A stretch of DNA of 64,000 bases, from positions 34,231 through 98,230 of the forward strand of contig JBBEAX010000055.1 of NCBI GenBank assembly GCA_040882645.1, written 5' to 3'. Both the position numbers and the translations under genes were made by a program. Positions within the stretch are counted from its first letter, which is position 1. Every line of letters starts with the position of its first letter. The stretch is from JAUYIV01 sp040882645. GTDB taxonomy: Bacteria; Actinomycetota; Acidimicrobiia; Spongiisociales; UBA11373. The notes below the pieces were generated by a model. It was not told the origin of the DNA. It worked only from the letters and a program-made list of their open reading frames with translations, and searched no databases. Positions 36,067 to 45,139 of this stretch are shown piece after piece.

Positions 36067-36295
36067 ACCCACCACCCCCAAGAAGCCCGCAGAACTCCCG
36101 AAGTGCGCCGAGAGTTGCCCGAAGTAACTCGCCCGAAGGTCTCCGAAGTGCGCGCCGAGACTTGCCTGGAGTTTGGCAAAACTCCAGGGAGCCAGCAGGG
36201 CTCCCGCAGTCGCGCTGAAAGTTGCCGGGACTTTGAGAAGCAAACTCCGAAGGAGCCCGAAGGACTCCCGAACTCGCCCAAAGGGCGAGTTCCCG
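36067..36295. repeat. Word-repeat and hairpin array 3' of tRNA-Ile
   Basis: Repeated motifs such as CCGAAGT, GCCGAGA and TTGCCTGGAG. Several short hairpins are visible: CTGGAGTTT/AAACTCCAG (36169-36190 region), GGGAGCC/GGCTCCC, and perfect ACTCGCCC/GGGCGAGT (36272-36290). No ORF or known element. The array lies downstream of the leftward tRNA-Ile and may have a role in its 3' processing or termination. Confidence 0.6.
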
Positions 36296-36370
36296 TGGGC
36301 CCGGGTGGACTCGAACCACCGACCTCATCCTTATCAGGGATGCGCTCTAACCGGGCTGAGCTACGGGCCC
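36296..36370 (-). tRNA. tRNA-Ile(GAU)
   Basis: Reverse strand GGGCCCGTAGCTCAG.., anticodon loop CTGATAA (GAU), T-loop GGTTCGAGTCC, acceptor GGGCCCG/CGGGCCC with A as discriminator. 75 nt. Hairpin array follows its 3' end. No 5S/16S genes are linked to it. Confidence 0.93.
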
Positions 36371-36470
36371 TAGGGGACGGCGAGTGTATCAAAGGGGTGT
36401 TCGTGCTCGGCCCAGCGCGGTGCTCGGTGGGCCGGAGATTCTGTCACTGCCTCGCCGTACCTTAGAACAC

Positions 36471-37718
36471 ATGTTCGACAGAGAGCGCCAGCCGATTCCT
36501 CCGGGGCTCGACGAGATGCGGCCGGGTCCGGCACTGGCGGGATTCCTCGCCACCATCGACCTCGACGAGGTGTCCGGTCACGACCGGGTGGTCGTGCTAC
36601 GGGCACAGCAGAGGATGGCATCCCACTTCCAGGCACAGGTGTATGCGGCGATGGCCTCGGTCGCCGAGCACATGGAGGAAGAGCCTTTCGCTGACGATCC
36701 GCAGTTGGCCTGGGAGGCATCGGCAACCGAGATTCGTTGCGCGCTCCGCCTCACCCGACGGGCGGCCGAGACGGCGCTCGAACTTGCCCTCGGCATCAAG
36801 CGGCTTCCGGCGGTCCGGGCGGCGCTGGTCGCCGGGGACATCGACCCGCGGCGGGCAGGGGCGATCGTCCACGGCACCTCCCATCTCGACGAAACTTCCG
36901 CCCGGCGCGTCGTGGCCGCCGTGATCGGTGACGCCCCGGGGCTGACCACCGGCGAGCTAGCGGCGCGGATCCGTCGTCTGGCCATCGAGGTGGACCCCGA
37001 TACCGCCCGGGAGCGCTACGAGGAGACGGTCGCCGATCGCCGGGTGGTCGCCGAGGGTTCCACCGGTGGCACCGCCCACCTTCTTGGCCTCGACCTACCT
37101 CCCGACCGGGTCGCCGCCATTACCCGCCGCATCGATCAAATGGCCAAGAGCCTGAACCGGGAGGGCGATGGGCGCACGATGGACCAGCTGCGCGCCGACG
37201 TCTTCCTCGACCTGCTCTCCGGCCTCAAGCGCGACCAGCGAGGTGGATCTGTCGATCTCCATGTCGATCTCGAGACCCTTGCCCGCCTCGCCGAGACTCC
37301 GGGCGACCTCGCCGGATTTGGTCCGGTGATCTCCGACATCGCCCGCCAGGTGGCCGAGGCCCAGGTGGATGGCGAGTGGCGCTTCACGCTCTCCGATCCG
37401 GGTACCGGTCTCCCGATCCACAATGGCACCACCCGCCGCCGGCCCTCCACTGCGCAACGGCGTACGGTCGAGGCCCGCGATCGCACCTGCATCTTCCCGG
37501 GTTGCCGTATGCCGGCCACGGGGTGCGATCTCGACCACCGCATCCCGTGGGCTGAGGAGAAACGGACCGCAGTCGACGGACTCGACGCCGGATGCCGGCA
37601 TGACCATGTGACCAACCGCCACCGGGTCGGATGGAAGCACGTGCCCCTGCCCGGCGGCGACCACCTCTGGATCAGCCCGCTCGGGCACCGGTACACCAAG
37701 AGCGGAAGGCCCCCGTAA
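36471..37718 (+). CDS. DUF222 / HNH endonuclease-domain protein
   Basis: 415 residues from ATG 36471. Residues 60-330 are the helical DUF222 domain (ALRLTRRAAETALELALGIKRLP, DRVAAITRRIDQMAK) and the C-terminus carries an HNH zinc nuclease motif (VEARDRTCIFPGCRMPATGCDLDHRIPW..GCRHDHVTNRH). These proteins are multiplied in actinobacterial genomes, some within group II introns or mobile elements; others look chromosomal. Function unclear. Confidence 0.88.
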   Translation: MFDRERQPIPPGLDEMRPGPALAGFLATIDLDEVSGHDRVVVLRAQQRMASHFQAQVYAAMASVAEHMEEEPFADDPQLAWEASATEIRCALRLTRRAAETALELALGIKRLPAVRAALVAGDIDPRRAGAIVHGTSHLDETSARRVVAAVIGDAPGLTTGELAARIRRLAIEVDPDTARERYEETVADRRVVAEGSTGGTAHLLGLDLPPDRVAAITRRIDQMAKSLNREGDGRTMDQLRADVFLDLLSGLKRDQRGGSVDLHVDLETLARLAETPGDLAGFGPVISDIARQVAEAQVDGEWRFTLSDPGTGLPIHNGTTRRRPSTAQRRTVEARDRTCIFPGCRMPATGCDLDHRIPWAEEKRTAVDGLDAGCRHDHVTNRHRVGWKHVPLPGGDHLWISPLGHRYTKSGRPP

Positions 37719-37785
37719 CCGCGGCTGGCCGATCATTGAAGGAACGACTCCGGCCCACCTGGTGTTTCGTAACATGGGTTCTCAC

Positions 37786-37859
37786 GGGGATGTAGCTCAG
37801 CCCGGCAGAGCACCTGGTTTGCATCCAGGGGGTCAGGGGTTCGAATCCCCTCATCTCCA
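37786..37859 (+). tRNA. tRNA-Ala(UGC)
   Basis: GGGGATGTAGCTCAG start, anticodon loop TTTGCAT (UGC), T-loop GGTTCGAATCC, acceptor GGGGATG/CATCTCC with the G3:U70 identity pair of tRNA-Ala and A discriminator. 74 nt, no encoded CCA. Confidence 0.95.
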
Positions 37860-37916
37860 CGGTCTGTGGCCTGCTGGCCGCAGAGGGGTCGCCGACGAGA
37901 CGACGGAGGTTTGGAA

Positions 37917-39065
37917 ATGCGCAACGCGGTGATCGTCGATGCGGTTCGTACTCCCAGCGGTAAGCGCAACGGCTACTTCAAGGACATCCACCCTGCCGAT
38001 CTCGCTGCCCTCCCGCTGCGGGCGCTGATCGAGCGGAACGAACTCGACCCCGCTCGCATCGACGACGTGATTCTCGGATGTGTGATGCAGACGGGCGAGC
38101 AGGGCGTGAACATCGCCCGCAACGCGGTGTTGGCCGCCGGGTTTCCGGAGGAAGTTCCGGGGACGACCGTCGACCGCCAGTGCGGCTCCGGGCAGCAGGC
38201 CGCCCATTTCGCCGCCCAGGGAGTGATCGCCGGCGCCTACGACATCGTGATCGCCGGCGGCGTCGAGTCGATGACCCGGGTGCCGATGGGTATCACCGCC
38301 TCGCAAGGGCCGGGGTTCCCATTCGGGCCGAAGATGCTCGAGCGTTACAGCCACGGGTTGGTCCCACAGGGAGTGTCGGCGGAGATGATCGCCGAGAAGT
38401 GGGCGGTGTCTCGCGAGCGTCTCGACTCGATTGCGTTCGACTCCCATTCGCGGGCCGCGGCGGCAACGGCGGAGGGTCACTTCGAGACGCAGATCATCCC
38501 GGTCGAGGTTGGCGGCGAGATGGTCACCCGCGATCAAGGGATCCGGGAGGACACTTCGATGGAGGCCCTGGCGGCCTTGAAGCCTGCATTCAAGGCCGAC
38601 GGCAAGATCACTGCCGGCAACTCATCGCAGATCTCCGATGGTGCAGCCGCGATGTTGATCATGCTCGAAGATAAGGCAGAGGAGTTGGGGCTCACCCCGA
38701 TCGCTCGCTTTTATCACTTCGCCCTCGCGGGCACTGACCCGGTGATGATGCTGACGGGCCCGATACCCGCCACCGAGAAGATCCTCGCCAAGGCGGGCCT
38801 TGCCATCGGCGACATCGACCTTTTCGAGGTCAACGAGGCGTTTGCCTCCGTGATCGCCGCCTGGCTCGACGAGACCGGGGCCGACTGGAGCAACGTCAAC
38901 GTGAACGGCGGGGCGATCGCCCTCGGCCATCCGCTCGGATGCTCGGGGGCCCGGCTGATGACCACCCTGGTCCACGAAATGCGCCGCCGTAAGGCGAAGT
39001 GGGGCTTGCAGGCAATGTGCGAGGGCGGGGGCATGGCCAACGCCACCTTGCTCGAGCTCGTCTGA
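37917..39065 (+). CDS. Acetyl-CoA C-acetyltransferase (thiolase)
   Basis: 382 residues. The acyl-accepting Cys is in DRQCGSGQQAAHFA, the GGVESMTRVP motif follows, and the C-terminus has NVNGGAIALGHPLGCSGARL with the second catalytic Cys and His. The NEAFAS motif is present. The type (acetoacetyl-CoA or long-chain) cannot be resolved. ATG 37917 follows GGAGG at good spacing; a tRNA-Ala lies just upstream. A 79-residue zinc-ribbon protein follows. Confidence 0.93.
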   Translation: MRNAVIVDAVRTPSGKRNGYFKDIHPADLAALPLRALIERNELDPARIDDVILGCVMQTGEQGVNIARNAVLAAGFPEEVPGTTVDRQCGSGQQAAHFAAQGVIAGAYDIVIAGGVESMTRVPMGITASQGPGFPFGPKMLERYSHGLVPQGVSAEMIAEKWAVSRERLDSIAFDSHSRAAAATAEGHFETQIIPVEVGGEMVTRDQGIREDTSMEALAALKPAFKADGKITAGNSSQISDGAAAMLIMLEDKAEELGLTPIARFYHFALAGTDPVMMLTGPIPATEKILAKAGLAIGDIDLFEVNEAFASVIAAWLDETGADWSNVNVNGGAIALGHPLGCSGARLMTTLVHEMRRRKAKWGLQAMCEGGGMANATLLELV

Positions 39066-39067
39066 GC

Positions 39068-39307
39068 GTGGACCTCGTCCCAGTCGCCATCGCCCTCGCC
39101 ATCGGTGTGGCCGTGATGGGGCTGGGGCTGTGGGGAGTCCGCTTGCTGGCTACGCCGGGACCGCCCGAACCCGACCCGGACGACATCGTCGACATCGAGC
39201 AGGCGTTCCGGTGCGCGGTTTGCGGGATGCGACTCACCATCACCCACGCCCAAGGAGAAGACGTCGCCGCCCCCCGGCACTGCCGAGAGGAAATGGAGCC
39301 GGCGTAG
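39068..39307 (+). CDS. Small membrane protein with CxxC zinc-ribbon-like tail
   Basis: 79 residues from GTG 39068, two bases after the thiolase stop. A transmembrane helix (VPVAIALAIGVAVMGLGLWGVRLLA) is followed by an acidic linker and FRCAVCGMRLTITHAQGEDVAAPRHC, a candidate CxxC..C metal knuckle. Probably a membrane-tethered redox or zinc protein; function unknown. Confidence 0.6.
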   Translation: MDLVPVAIALAIGVAVMGLGLWGVRLLATPGPPEPDPDDIVDIEQAFRCAVCGMRLTITHAQGEDVAAPRHCREEMEPA

Positions 39308-39310
39308 CCG

Positions 39311-39425
39311 AGTCTCCAGTCACCAGTCGCCAGTCGCCAGCCAGAACTACATGTTTGTAGTTATCCACGGGTTACCCACAGCTGTGGACATCCCGGATTG
39401 ACCTGGTGACTGGTGACTGGAGACT
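39311..39425. repeat. 18-bp perfect inverted repeat enclosing DnaA-box-like sites
   Basis: AGTCTCCAGTCACCAGTC (39311-39328) and its reverse complement GACTGGTGACTGGAGACT (39408-39425) enclose an 80-bp loop. Inside are TTATCCACG (39361-39369), TTACCCACA (39372-39380) and TGTGGACAT (39383-39391), each near a DnaA box, plus a small AACTACA/TGTAGTT dyad. It separates convergent genes and could be a bidirectional terminator and/or a DnaA-binding site. Confidence 0.6.
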
Positions 39426-39435
39426 GGCGACTGGG

Positions 39436-39678
39436 TCAGTGCAAGTTCAGCGTCATCATGAAGCCGATGCCGATGGCCCCGAGGCCGCTGTACAGGTACA
39501 TGCTCTGCCGGCCCCCGGGGACGATCCCGATGTAGTTGAGGATGATCAACAGGACCCCGCCCGCCATGAGGGCGAACATCAGGGCGACATACCAGCGGGG
39601 GGAGACCTTGGTCTCCTTGTGTACGGGTGGCGGAGTGACGGTGCGGTGGGGCTTGCGGCGACCTTTGGACTTCGGCAT
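39436..39678 (-). CDS. crgA: Cell division protein CrgA
   Basis: 80 residues. A basic N-terminus (MPKSKGRRKPHRTVTPPPVHKETKVSPRWYVALMF) precedes two transmembrane helices (VALMFALMAGGVLLIILNYIG; YLYSGLGAIGIGFMMTLNLH). This is the full CrgA architecture, including the N-x-x-IVPGG turn. CrgA localises to the septum and interacts with FtsZ, FtsQ and PBPs in Actinobacteria; here it lies next to pknB. Confidence 0.9.
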   Translation of the reverse strand: MPKSKGRRKPHRTVTPPPVHKETKVSPRWYVALMFALMAGGVLLIILNYIGIVPGGRQSMYLYSGLGAIGIGFMMTLNLH

Positions 39679-39804
39679 CGGGCCAGGCTAGCGGGCCTCT
39701 AACGAGGCACTGAAGGGGGCTGGTGAATCGTCCGCTCGATCCTCCCTGGGGTCTCAGCCCAAGGCTATCGGAACCGCGAACTCCGACCCTCGGCGCGGAA
39801 AGGA

Positions 39805-42432
39805 TCAGGGCGGTGGGCCGTCGTACGGCGGGCACGGGTTGCCCCCGCCGAAGACCGGATCAGCCACCCAGTAGGTGATGAGGTACTGGTTCGAATTGAA
39901 GGGGATCGGATCCTCCGGTTCGGGGTCGATCATGCGGACGAATCCCTGGTAGGCCGCGTTCGGATCGTTGCAGAAGCCACCGAAGTCGTCCGACTGCTCG
40001 AAGGTGAACACCGGGAACTGGTTGTTCGCGTTGGTGGGCGGCGGCCCGTTGGCCCTCATCTCGTATATCTCGTAGTCCAGCGGGGCAAACACCGGGTCGA
40101 ACACGACCGTCACCGAGGACCCGGCCGCGACTACCTCGCCCGGCGGGGGTGTCTGCTGTACGGCACGCCCCTCGCACTCGTGATTGCCGAAGGTGAACGA
40201 GTACTCGTCGTCGCTGGCAGTCTGCGCGTCCAACACGAGGCCCGCATCGGTGAGCCGCTGGTTGGCCTGCTGACGGGTCACCGCCCCGGGGCACCCACCA
40301 CCACCATCGGTGAACATATTGGGGACTTCGGCGCCTTCGAAGCCGAAGGACACGACGACGGTCGTGCCGACCTGCTGGGTGGTCCCCGGGCCGGGGCTCT
40401 GGCTGACTGCACGATTTACATCGGTGCTGCCTTGGGGCACCACCACGTCATCCCCACGCTGAAAGACCAGCCCCTCATCTTCGATAGCATTGCGGGCGGC
40501 GTTCTGGGTCATGCCATCGACATCGGGAACGGTCACCTCGGTCGAGGCTTCGCCGAGGCGGATCGTGACGCTCGAGCCGAATTCGTGGGTCTCACCTGGT
40601 GACGGGTCCTGCTCGGCCACTAGGCCTTCGTTCGGGTCGTCCCACTCGAGGACGAGACTCGGGCCGATGCTGACTACAAACCCGAACTCCTCGAGGCGGT
40701 CGATGGCTGCGTTCTCTGTCATACCGATGACATTGGGGACCACAGAGGGGACCGCGCCTTCGGACAGGATGAGGAGAAGCGTCCCGCCCGACGGCAGCAG
40801 TTCGCCGGCCGGAGGCTCGGTCTCGATGACGAATCCTTCGAGGATCTCGGCGTGGGGACGCCGTTCGATGATGATCTGGGCGAGTTCGAAACCGGCCTGC
40901 TGCAGCGCGAAGAGGGCGTTCGCCTCAGCCTGATTGACGACGTCGGGCACCGTCAGCGCATCGACGCCGGCCGAAACGGTCAGGTCGACCGGGGTGCCCT
41001 CGTCCACGATCTCACCAGGCGGCGGGCTCTGGGCAATCACGACGTCCTCGTCCACCACCGGTGAAGCCTCGAAGACCACCGTCCCCACCTCGAGGCCGGC
41101 GGCCTCGATCAAGGCCTCGGCATCGGCCCTCAGCCGGTTGACCACATCCGGCACCTCGGCCGTGCCCGGCGACCCAGAAACGAGCAACGTCACGGTGGAC
41201 CCTTTTTCGACCTCTTCCCCGGCCGGGGGATCGGTTCCGGTGACGCGGCCGGCTTCGATGTCGTCGTCGGCAACGATCTGCTGGTCTACGACTAGGCCGA
41301 GGCCCTCGAGGCGCTCTGTGGCTGCTTCGACGGTCTGGCCTCGAAAGTTCGGAATCGAAACCATGGTGCCCTCTGACGGCCCCAGGAGCCGAACCAGCAG
41401 GATGAGTCCGAGACCCACGAGGGCGGCGGCGGCGAGGATACCGATCGTGATCGTGGTGCGGTCGACCCGTCCCGGCTCCTGGTACGCCGGTTCGACGTAC
41501 GTCGTCCGGCCGTCGAATGGATCGTCGACACCGTTGAACGCTCCGGCGGCTCCCACTGCCGCCATGACCCGGGTGGGGGCTTCGTTTTCAGGCGCGGCCA
41601 GGGGAACCTGGCCGGCGAGCACCCGGCGCAGGTCCGCCGCCATGTCCTCGGCTGTCTGGTAGCGGTCGTCGGGATGCTTCGCCATGGCAGCCAACACCAC
41701 CGCTTCGAGGCCCCGGGGAATATTGGGGTTGAGATCGGACGGCAGCTCCGGCTCTTCCCGAACATGCTGATAGGCCACCGCCACCGGGCTCTCACCGTGG
41801 AAAGGGGGCTGGCCGGTGAGCAGCTCATACAAGACGACCCCCAGCGAGTAGATGTCGCTACGGGAGTCGGCGGTGAAACCCTGCGCCTGCTCGGGGCTGA
41901 AATAGGTCGCGGTGCCGATCACTGCGCCGGTGCGGGTGAGCTGCTCCTGATCGTCGAAGGCCCGGGCGATCCCGAAGTCGGCGACCTTCACCTTGCCGTC
42001 AGGCATCAGAAGGATGTTGGCCGGCTTGATGTCACGGTGGACCAATCCCTGGGCATGAGCCGCCGAGAGCGCCGACGCCACGTCCACGCCGATCTCTGCC
42101 ACCCGTCGGGGGAGGAGGGCGCCCTCGGACCGCACCACTTCGCGCAGGTTCCGGCCCTGCACCAATTCCATGACCATGAAGTAGGTGCCGTCGTCCTCGC
42201 CCCAATCGTGGACGGCGACCACCCCGGGGTGGGTGAGGTTGGCGGCGGCCTGGGCCTCGCGGCGGAAGCGCTCGATGAACGCCTCGCTGCGGGCGTACTC
42301 GCTGTGGAGGATCTTGACCGCGACCTGCCGCCCGAGGCGACGGTCCTCGGCCACGTATACGTCAGCCATCCCGCCGCGGGCGAGATGGGAGACGAGGGCG
42401 TACCGGTCTGACAAGACCTGTTGCGAATCCAC
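39805..42432 (-). CDS. pknB: PASTA-domain Ser/Thr protein kinase PknB
   Basis: 875 residues. Kinase domain 11-270 has the Gly loop LARGGMADV, VAVKIL lysine, VHRDIKPANIL (HRD), and VADFGIA (DFG). One membrane helix lies near 330-350. The extracellular part has six PASTA repeats starting at SIPNFRG, VPDVVN, VPDVVN, VPNVIG, VPDVDG and VPNMF. The usual actinobacterial number is four. It senses muropeptide or lipid II and controls cell wall synthesis. pbpA lies 23 bp upstream. Confidence 0.93.
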   Translation of the reverse strand: MDSQQVLSDRYALVSHLARGGMADVYVAEDRRLGRQVAVKILHSEYARSEAFIERFRREAQAAANLTHPGVVAVHDWGEDDGTYFMVMELVQGRNLREVVRSEGALLPRRVAEIGVDVASALSAAHAQGLVHRDIKPANILLMPDGKVKVADFGIARAFDDQEQLTRTGAVIGTATYFSPEQAQGFTADSRSDIYSLGVVLYELLTGQPPFHGESPVAVAYQHVREEPELPSDLNPNIPRGLEAVVLAAMAKHPDDRYQTAEDMAADLRRVLAGQVPLAAPENEAPTRVMAAVGAAGAFNGVDDPFDGRTTYVEPAYQEPGRVDRTTITIGILAAAALVGLGLILLVRLLGPSEGTMVSIPNFRGQTVEAATERLEGLGLVVDQQIVADDDIEAGRVTGTDPPAGEEVEKGSTVTLLVSGSPGTAEVPDVVNRLRADAEALIEAAGLEVGTVVFEASPVVDEDVVIAQSPPPGEIVDEGTPVDLTVSAGVDALTVPDVVNQAEANALFALQQAGFELAQIIIERRPHAEILEGFVIETEPPAGELLPSGGTLLLILSEGAVPSVVPNVIGMTENAAIDRLEEFGFVVSIGPSLVLEWDDPNEGLVAEQDPSPGETHEFGSSVTIRLGEASTEVTVPDVDGMTQNAARNAIEDEGLVFQRGDDVVVPQGSTDVNRAVSQSPGPGTTQQVGTTVVVSFGFEGAEVPNMFTDGGGGCPGAVTRQQANQRLTDAGLVLDAQTASDDEYSFTFGNHECEGRAVQQTPPPGEVVAAGSSVTVVFDPVFAPLDYEIYEMRANGPPPTNANNQFPVFTFEQSDDFGGFCNDPNAAYQGFVRMIDPEPEDPIPFNSNQYLITYWVADPVFGGGNPCPPYDGPPP

Positions 42433-42455
42433 GAATGCAGATGGTAACCGGGGGC

Positions 42456-43853
42456 CTATCTAGCGAACTCGATCCATGCGGAGATCACTTCAGCCGCAAT
42501 CGGGCCCGCGACCCGCCCGCCGCTCCCCCCGCCCTCGACCACGACCGCCACGGCGATGGTCGGATCGTCGGCGGGACCGAAGGCGATGATCCACGCGTGG
42601 GGACCGCCGGAGCCTTCGGCGGTCCCGGTCTTGGCGGCGATGTCGATGCCGGCGACGGCGGCAGGGCTCCCGGTGCCGCTCTCGACGACGGCGATCATCA
42701 TCTCGGTCAAGGCACTCGCCGCCTGCCGGGGAACCAGGCGGTGGAGCACCCGCGGATCGGTGGACTCGAGCACTTCGCCGTTCGGGGCGACAACCGAGTC
42801 GACTACGTAGGGGGCCATCGCCGCGCCGTCGTTGGCGATCGCCGCGGCGATGAGGGCCATCAACAGTGGGGTGACTCGCACGTCGCGTTCGCCGATCCCG
42901 GTCTGGGCGAGGGCCGGCGGATCGGCCTGGAGTTCTCCACCGGTGGGAATCGACGACACCACCGCGCCGGTCTCCCACGGAATCGCTTTGTTGAACCCGG
43001 CTGCCTCCGCCGCTGCCACCACGTAGTCGCCGCCGAGTTCGACGGCGAGGCGGGCAAAGGCCGTGTTGCAGGAGACCACCATCGCCCGGGTGAGGGAGAT
43101 CGGGTTGCCGCCACATCCCTCTCCGCCGGCGTTGCGGATGGGCATGCCGCCCCCGGGTGGCGTGTACGAGGACCCGGCCTCGACCTCGCTGTCGGGGTTC
43201 AACCCCGCCCTGATGGCGGCGGCGGCGACGAGCACCTTGAAGGTCGATCCCGGCGGCAACACATGGTCGGCGACCCGGTCGAGCAGTGCCTCGGCCGCCC
43301 CCTCGTCGGTGGGGCTGAGTTCGCCGGACACCACGTCGTTCGGGTCGAACGAGGGCGAAGACACGTATGCGAGCACCGCCCCTGTGCGCGGGTCGATCGC
43401 CACCACCGCCCCGGTACGGTTGCCGAGTGCTGCCACCGCCGCTTGCTGCACTTCGTCGACGATGGTGAGGCGAACGTCGGGCGGTCCGAGGTCGGCTCCG
43501 AGCAGCCTGAGGAGCCAGGCGGTGAGCGAGCCATCGTGGCGCGACGCCAAGGCGGCGAATCGGGTGCGCTCGACCCCGCTCTGCGCCGAGGAGCTGTCGA
43601 ACCCCACGATGTGGGCATAGGCGCGGCCCTCGGGGTACCGCCGGGTGCCATCGTCGTCCTCGGCCACCACCACGTCGTCGAAGGTGATGATCCGGCCGCG
43701 GCTAGGGCCGGCGGGCGCCTCGAAGGCCCTGACATTGCGCGGATCGTCGCGGTACTGGGCGCCGGCCCTCGTCTGCACCCAGGTCAACCACACAACCGAG
43801 AACGCCATCAGCCCGAGCATGGTGACGGCCACGCTGCGGATCGCGCGCTTCAT
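42456..43853 (-). CDS. pbpA: Penicillin-binding protein (PbpA/class B type)
   Basis: 465 residues. N-terminal transmembrane helix (IRSVAVTMLGLMAFSVVWLTWV). Transpeptidase domain with PPGSTFKVLVAAAAI (SxxK), VVSCNTAFARLA (SxN) and AAKTGTAEG (KTG). It crosslinks peptidoglycan and is expected to work with the RodA polymerase encoded next to it. The start overlaps the rodA stop by 4 bp, so translation is coupled. Confidence 0.92.
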   Translation of the reverse strand: MKRAIRSVAVTMLGLMAFSVVWLTWVQTRAGAQYRDDPRNVRAFEAPAGPSRGRIITFDDVVVAEDDDGTRRYPEGRAYAHIVGFDSSSAQSGVERTRFAALASRHDGSLTAWLLRLLGADLGPPDVRLTIVDEVQQAAVAALGNRTGAVVAIDPRTGAVLAYVSSPSFDPNDVVSGELSPTDEGAAEALLDRVADHVLPPGSTFKVLVAAAAIRAGLNPDSEVEAGSSYTPPGGGMPIRNAGGEGCGGNPISLTRAMVVSCNTAFARLAVELGGDYVVAAAEAAGFNKAIPWETGAVVSSIPTGGELQADPPALAQTGIGERDVRVTPLLMALIAAAIANDGAAMAPYVVDSVVAPNGEVLESTDPRVLHRLVPRQAASALTEMMIAVVESGTGSPAAVAGIDIAAKTGTAEGSGGPHAWIIAFGPADDPTIAVAVVVEGGGSGGRVAGPIAAEVISAWIEFAR

Positions 43854-45139
43854 GACCGTTCCTCGTGAGAGATCCGGGCAAACAGGGCAACGATCGCCAG
43901 GTTCGACAGGAGCGCCGAGCCCCCATAGGAAGCAAAGGGCAGGGTGATCCCCGTGAGCGGCAAGATCCGCAGCACCCCGGCGACGATCAACAGGGTCTGT
44001 ACGGCCAGGGTGATCGCCAGTCCTGCCGCGAGCAGGGAGCGGAACCGGTCGGCAGCCCGCAGGGCGATTCCGAAGCCGACCGCGATCAGGATGGCGTAAG
44101 CAGCCAGCGTCGCCATCCCCCCGGCGAGGCCCATCTCTTCGGTGATGGCCACGAAGACGTAGTCGGTCGCGGCCGCCGGCACCAGGTAGGGAACACCGTT
44201 GCCGATGCCGGCTCCGAAGATGCCGGCGTCAGCGAGGGCAAAGATGCTCTGGGCCACCTGGTAGCCGCCTCCGGCGAAGTCATCGAACGGCCGCAGCCAG
44301 GCATCGACCCGAACGGCGACATGCTCGAACGCGGCCGCAGCGGCGAAAGCGCCGCCTACCGCGAGGACCCCGCCCGCGACCAGATATGTGAGCCGATCCG
44401 TGGCGACGAACAGCAGCAGTACGAACGTCATGAAGAGCAGCAGGGATGCGCCGAGGTCCTTCTGGTAGGCCAGGACCGCCAGCGACACCCCGAACGCGAT
44501 CAAGACCGGCAGCAACTGCCGGGGCTCTGGCAACCTGATCGGCCCCACCGAGCGAGGCATCGCTGCCAGCGCCTGCCATCGGTCGGCCAGAAACGAGGCG
44601 AGAAAGATGACCAGGAGGATCTTCGCCGCCTCGCCGGGCTGGAACGACAGGGTGCGGTCCCCGAGGTCGAGTCTGACCCACAGCCTTGATCCGTTGACGG
44701 TTGCCCCGCCCAGCGGCCAGGACGATGGCGTCAGGGGCAGCAGCAGCAGACCCAAAGCGGCGGCGAGGAACAGGTAGCGGAATCTCCGCAGCAGTTCGAC
44801 ACCCGGCTTACGCAGGAGAAGGAGCGCCCCGGTGGCGATCACCGCGGCGAGCAGCAGCCACCAACGCTGAATTCGACCCAGGTCGCGATCTATCCGGAAC
44901 ACCTCGATCGAGCCGAGAGCGGTGACGAACGCGACCGGCGGCAGCAGGAGCCGGCTCGCGGCAGGCGCCCACGCCCGAATGGCCAGCAGGAGCCCGCCGA
45001 ACGCGGCGAGGTGGGCCGCCGCCGCGGCGGCGGTGTCGATCGTGATCCGGTCGTCGGCGGTGAGGGTGACCAGGGCCGTGCCGACGGCGACGATGGCCGC
45101 GGCGAACACGATGAGGGCGACTTCGGCCCTCTTGGTCAC
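43850..45139 (-). CDS. rodA: SEDS-family peptidoglycan polymerase RodA/FtsW
   Basis: 429 residues, about 10-12 helices. SEDS features: GAVTVNGSRLWVRLDLGDRTLSFQPGEAAKILLVIFLASFLAD and QKDLGASLLLFMTFVLLLFVATDRL, and near the end GITLPFASYGGSALLSNLAIVALFARI. It polymerises glycan strands from lipid II together with the neighbouring PBP. Overlaps both neighbours by 4 bp. Confidence 0.93.
   Translation of the reverse strand: MTKRAEVALIVFAAAIVAVGTALVTLTADDRITIDTAAAAAAHLAAFGGLLLAIRAWAPAASRLLLPPVAFVTALGSIEVFRIDRDLGRIQRWWLLLAAVIATGALLLLRKPGVELLRRFRYLFLAAALGLLLLPLTPSSWPLGGATVNGSRLWVRLDLGDRTLSFQPGEAAKILLVIFLASFLADRWQALAAMPRSVGPIRLPEPRQLLPVLIAFGVSLAVLAYQKDLGASLLLFMTFVLLLFVATDRLTYLVAGGVLAVGGAFAAAAAFEHVAVRVDAWLRPFDDFAGGGYQVAQSIFALADAGIFGAGIGNGVPYLVPAAATDYVFVAITEEMGLAGGMATLAAYAILIAVGFGIALRAADRFRSLLAAGLAITLAVQTLLIVAGVLRILPLTGITLPFASYGGSALLSNLAIVALFARISHEERS

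Noticed and set aside
36471..37718. Group II intron or mobile element around the DUF222-HNH gene
   Set aside because: No reverse transcriptase, terminal repeats or intron domain V signature was visible; the gene stands alone between tRNAs.
42435..43868. A 477-residue plus-strand frame opposite pbpA
   Set aside because: Antisense to a gene with complete PBP motifs (SxxK, SxN, KTG); composition is that of a shadow frame.
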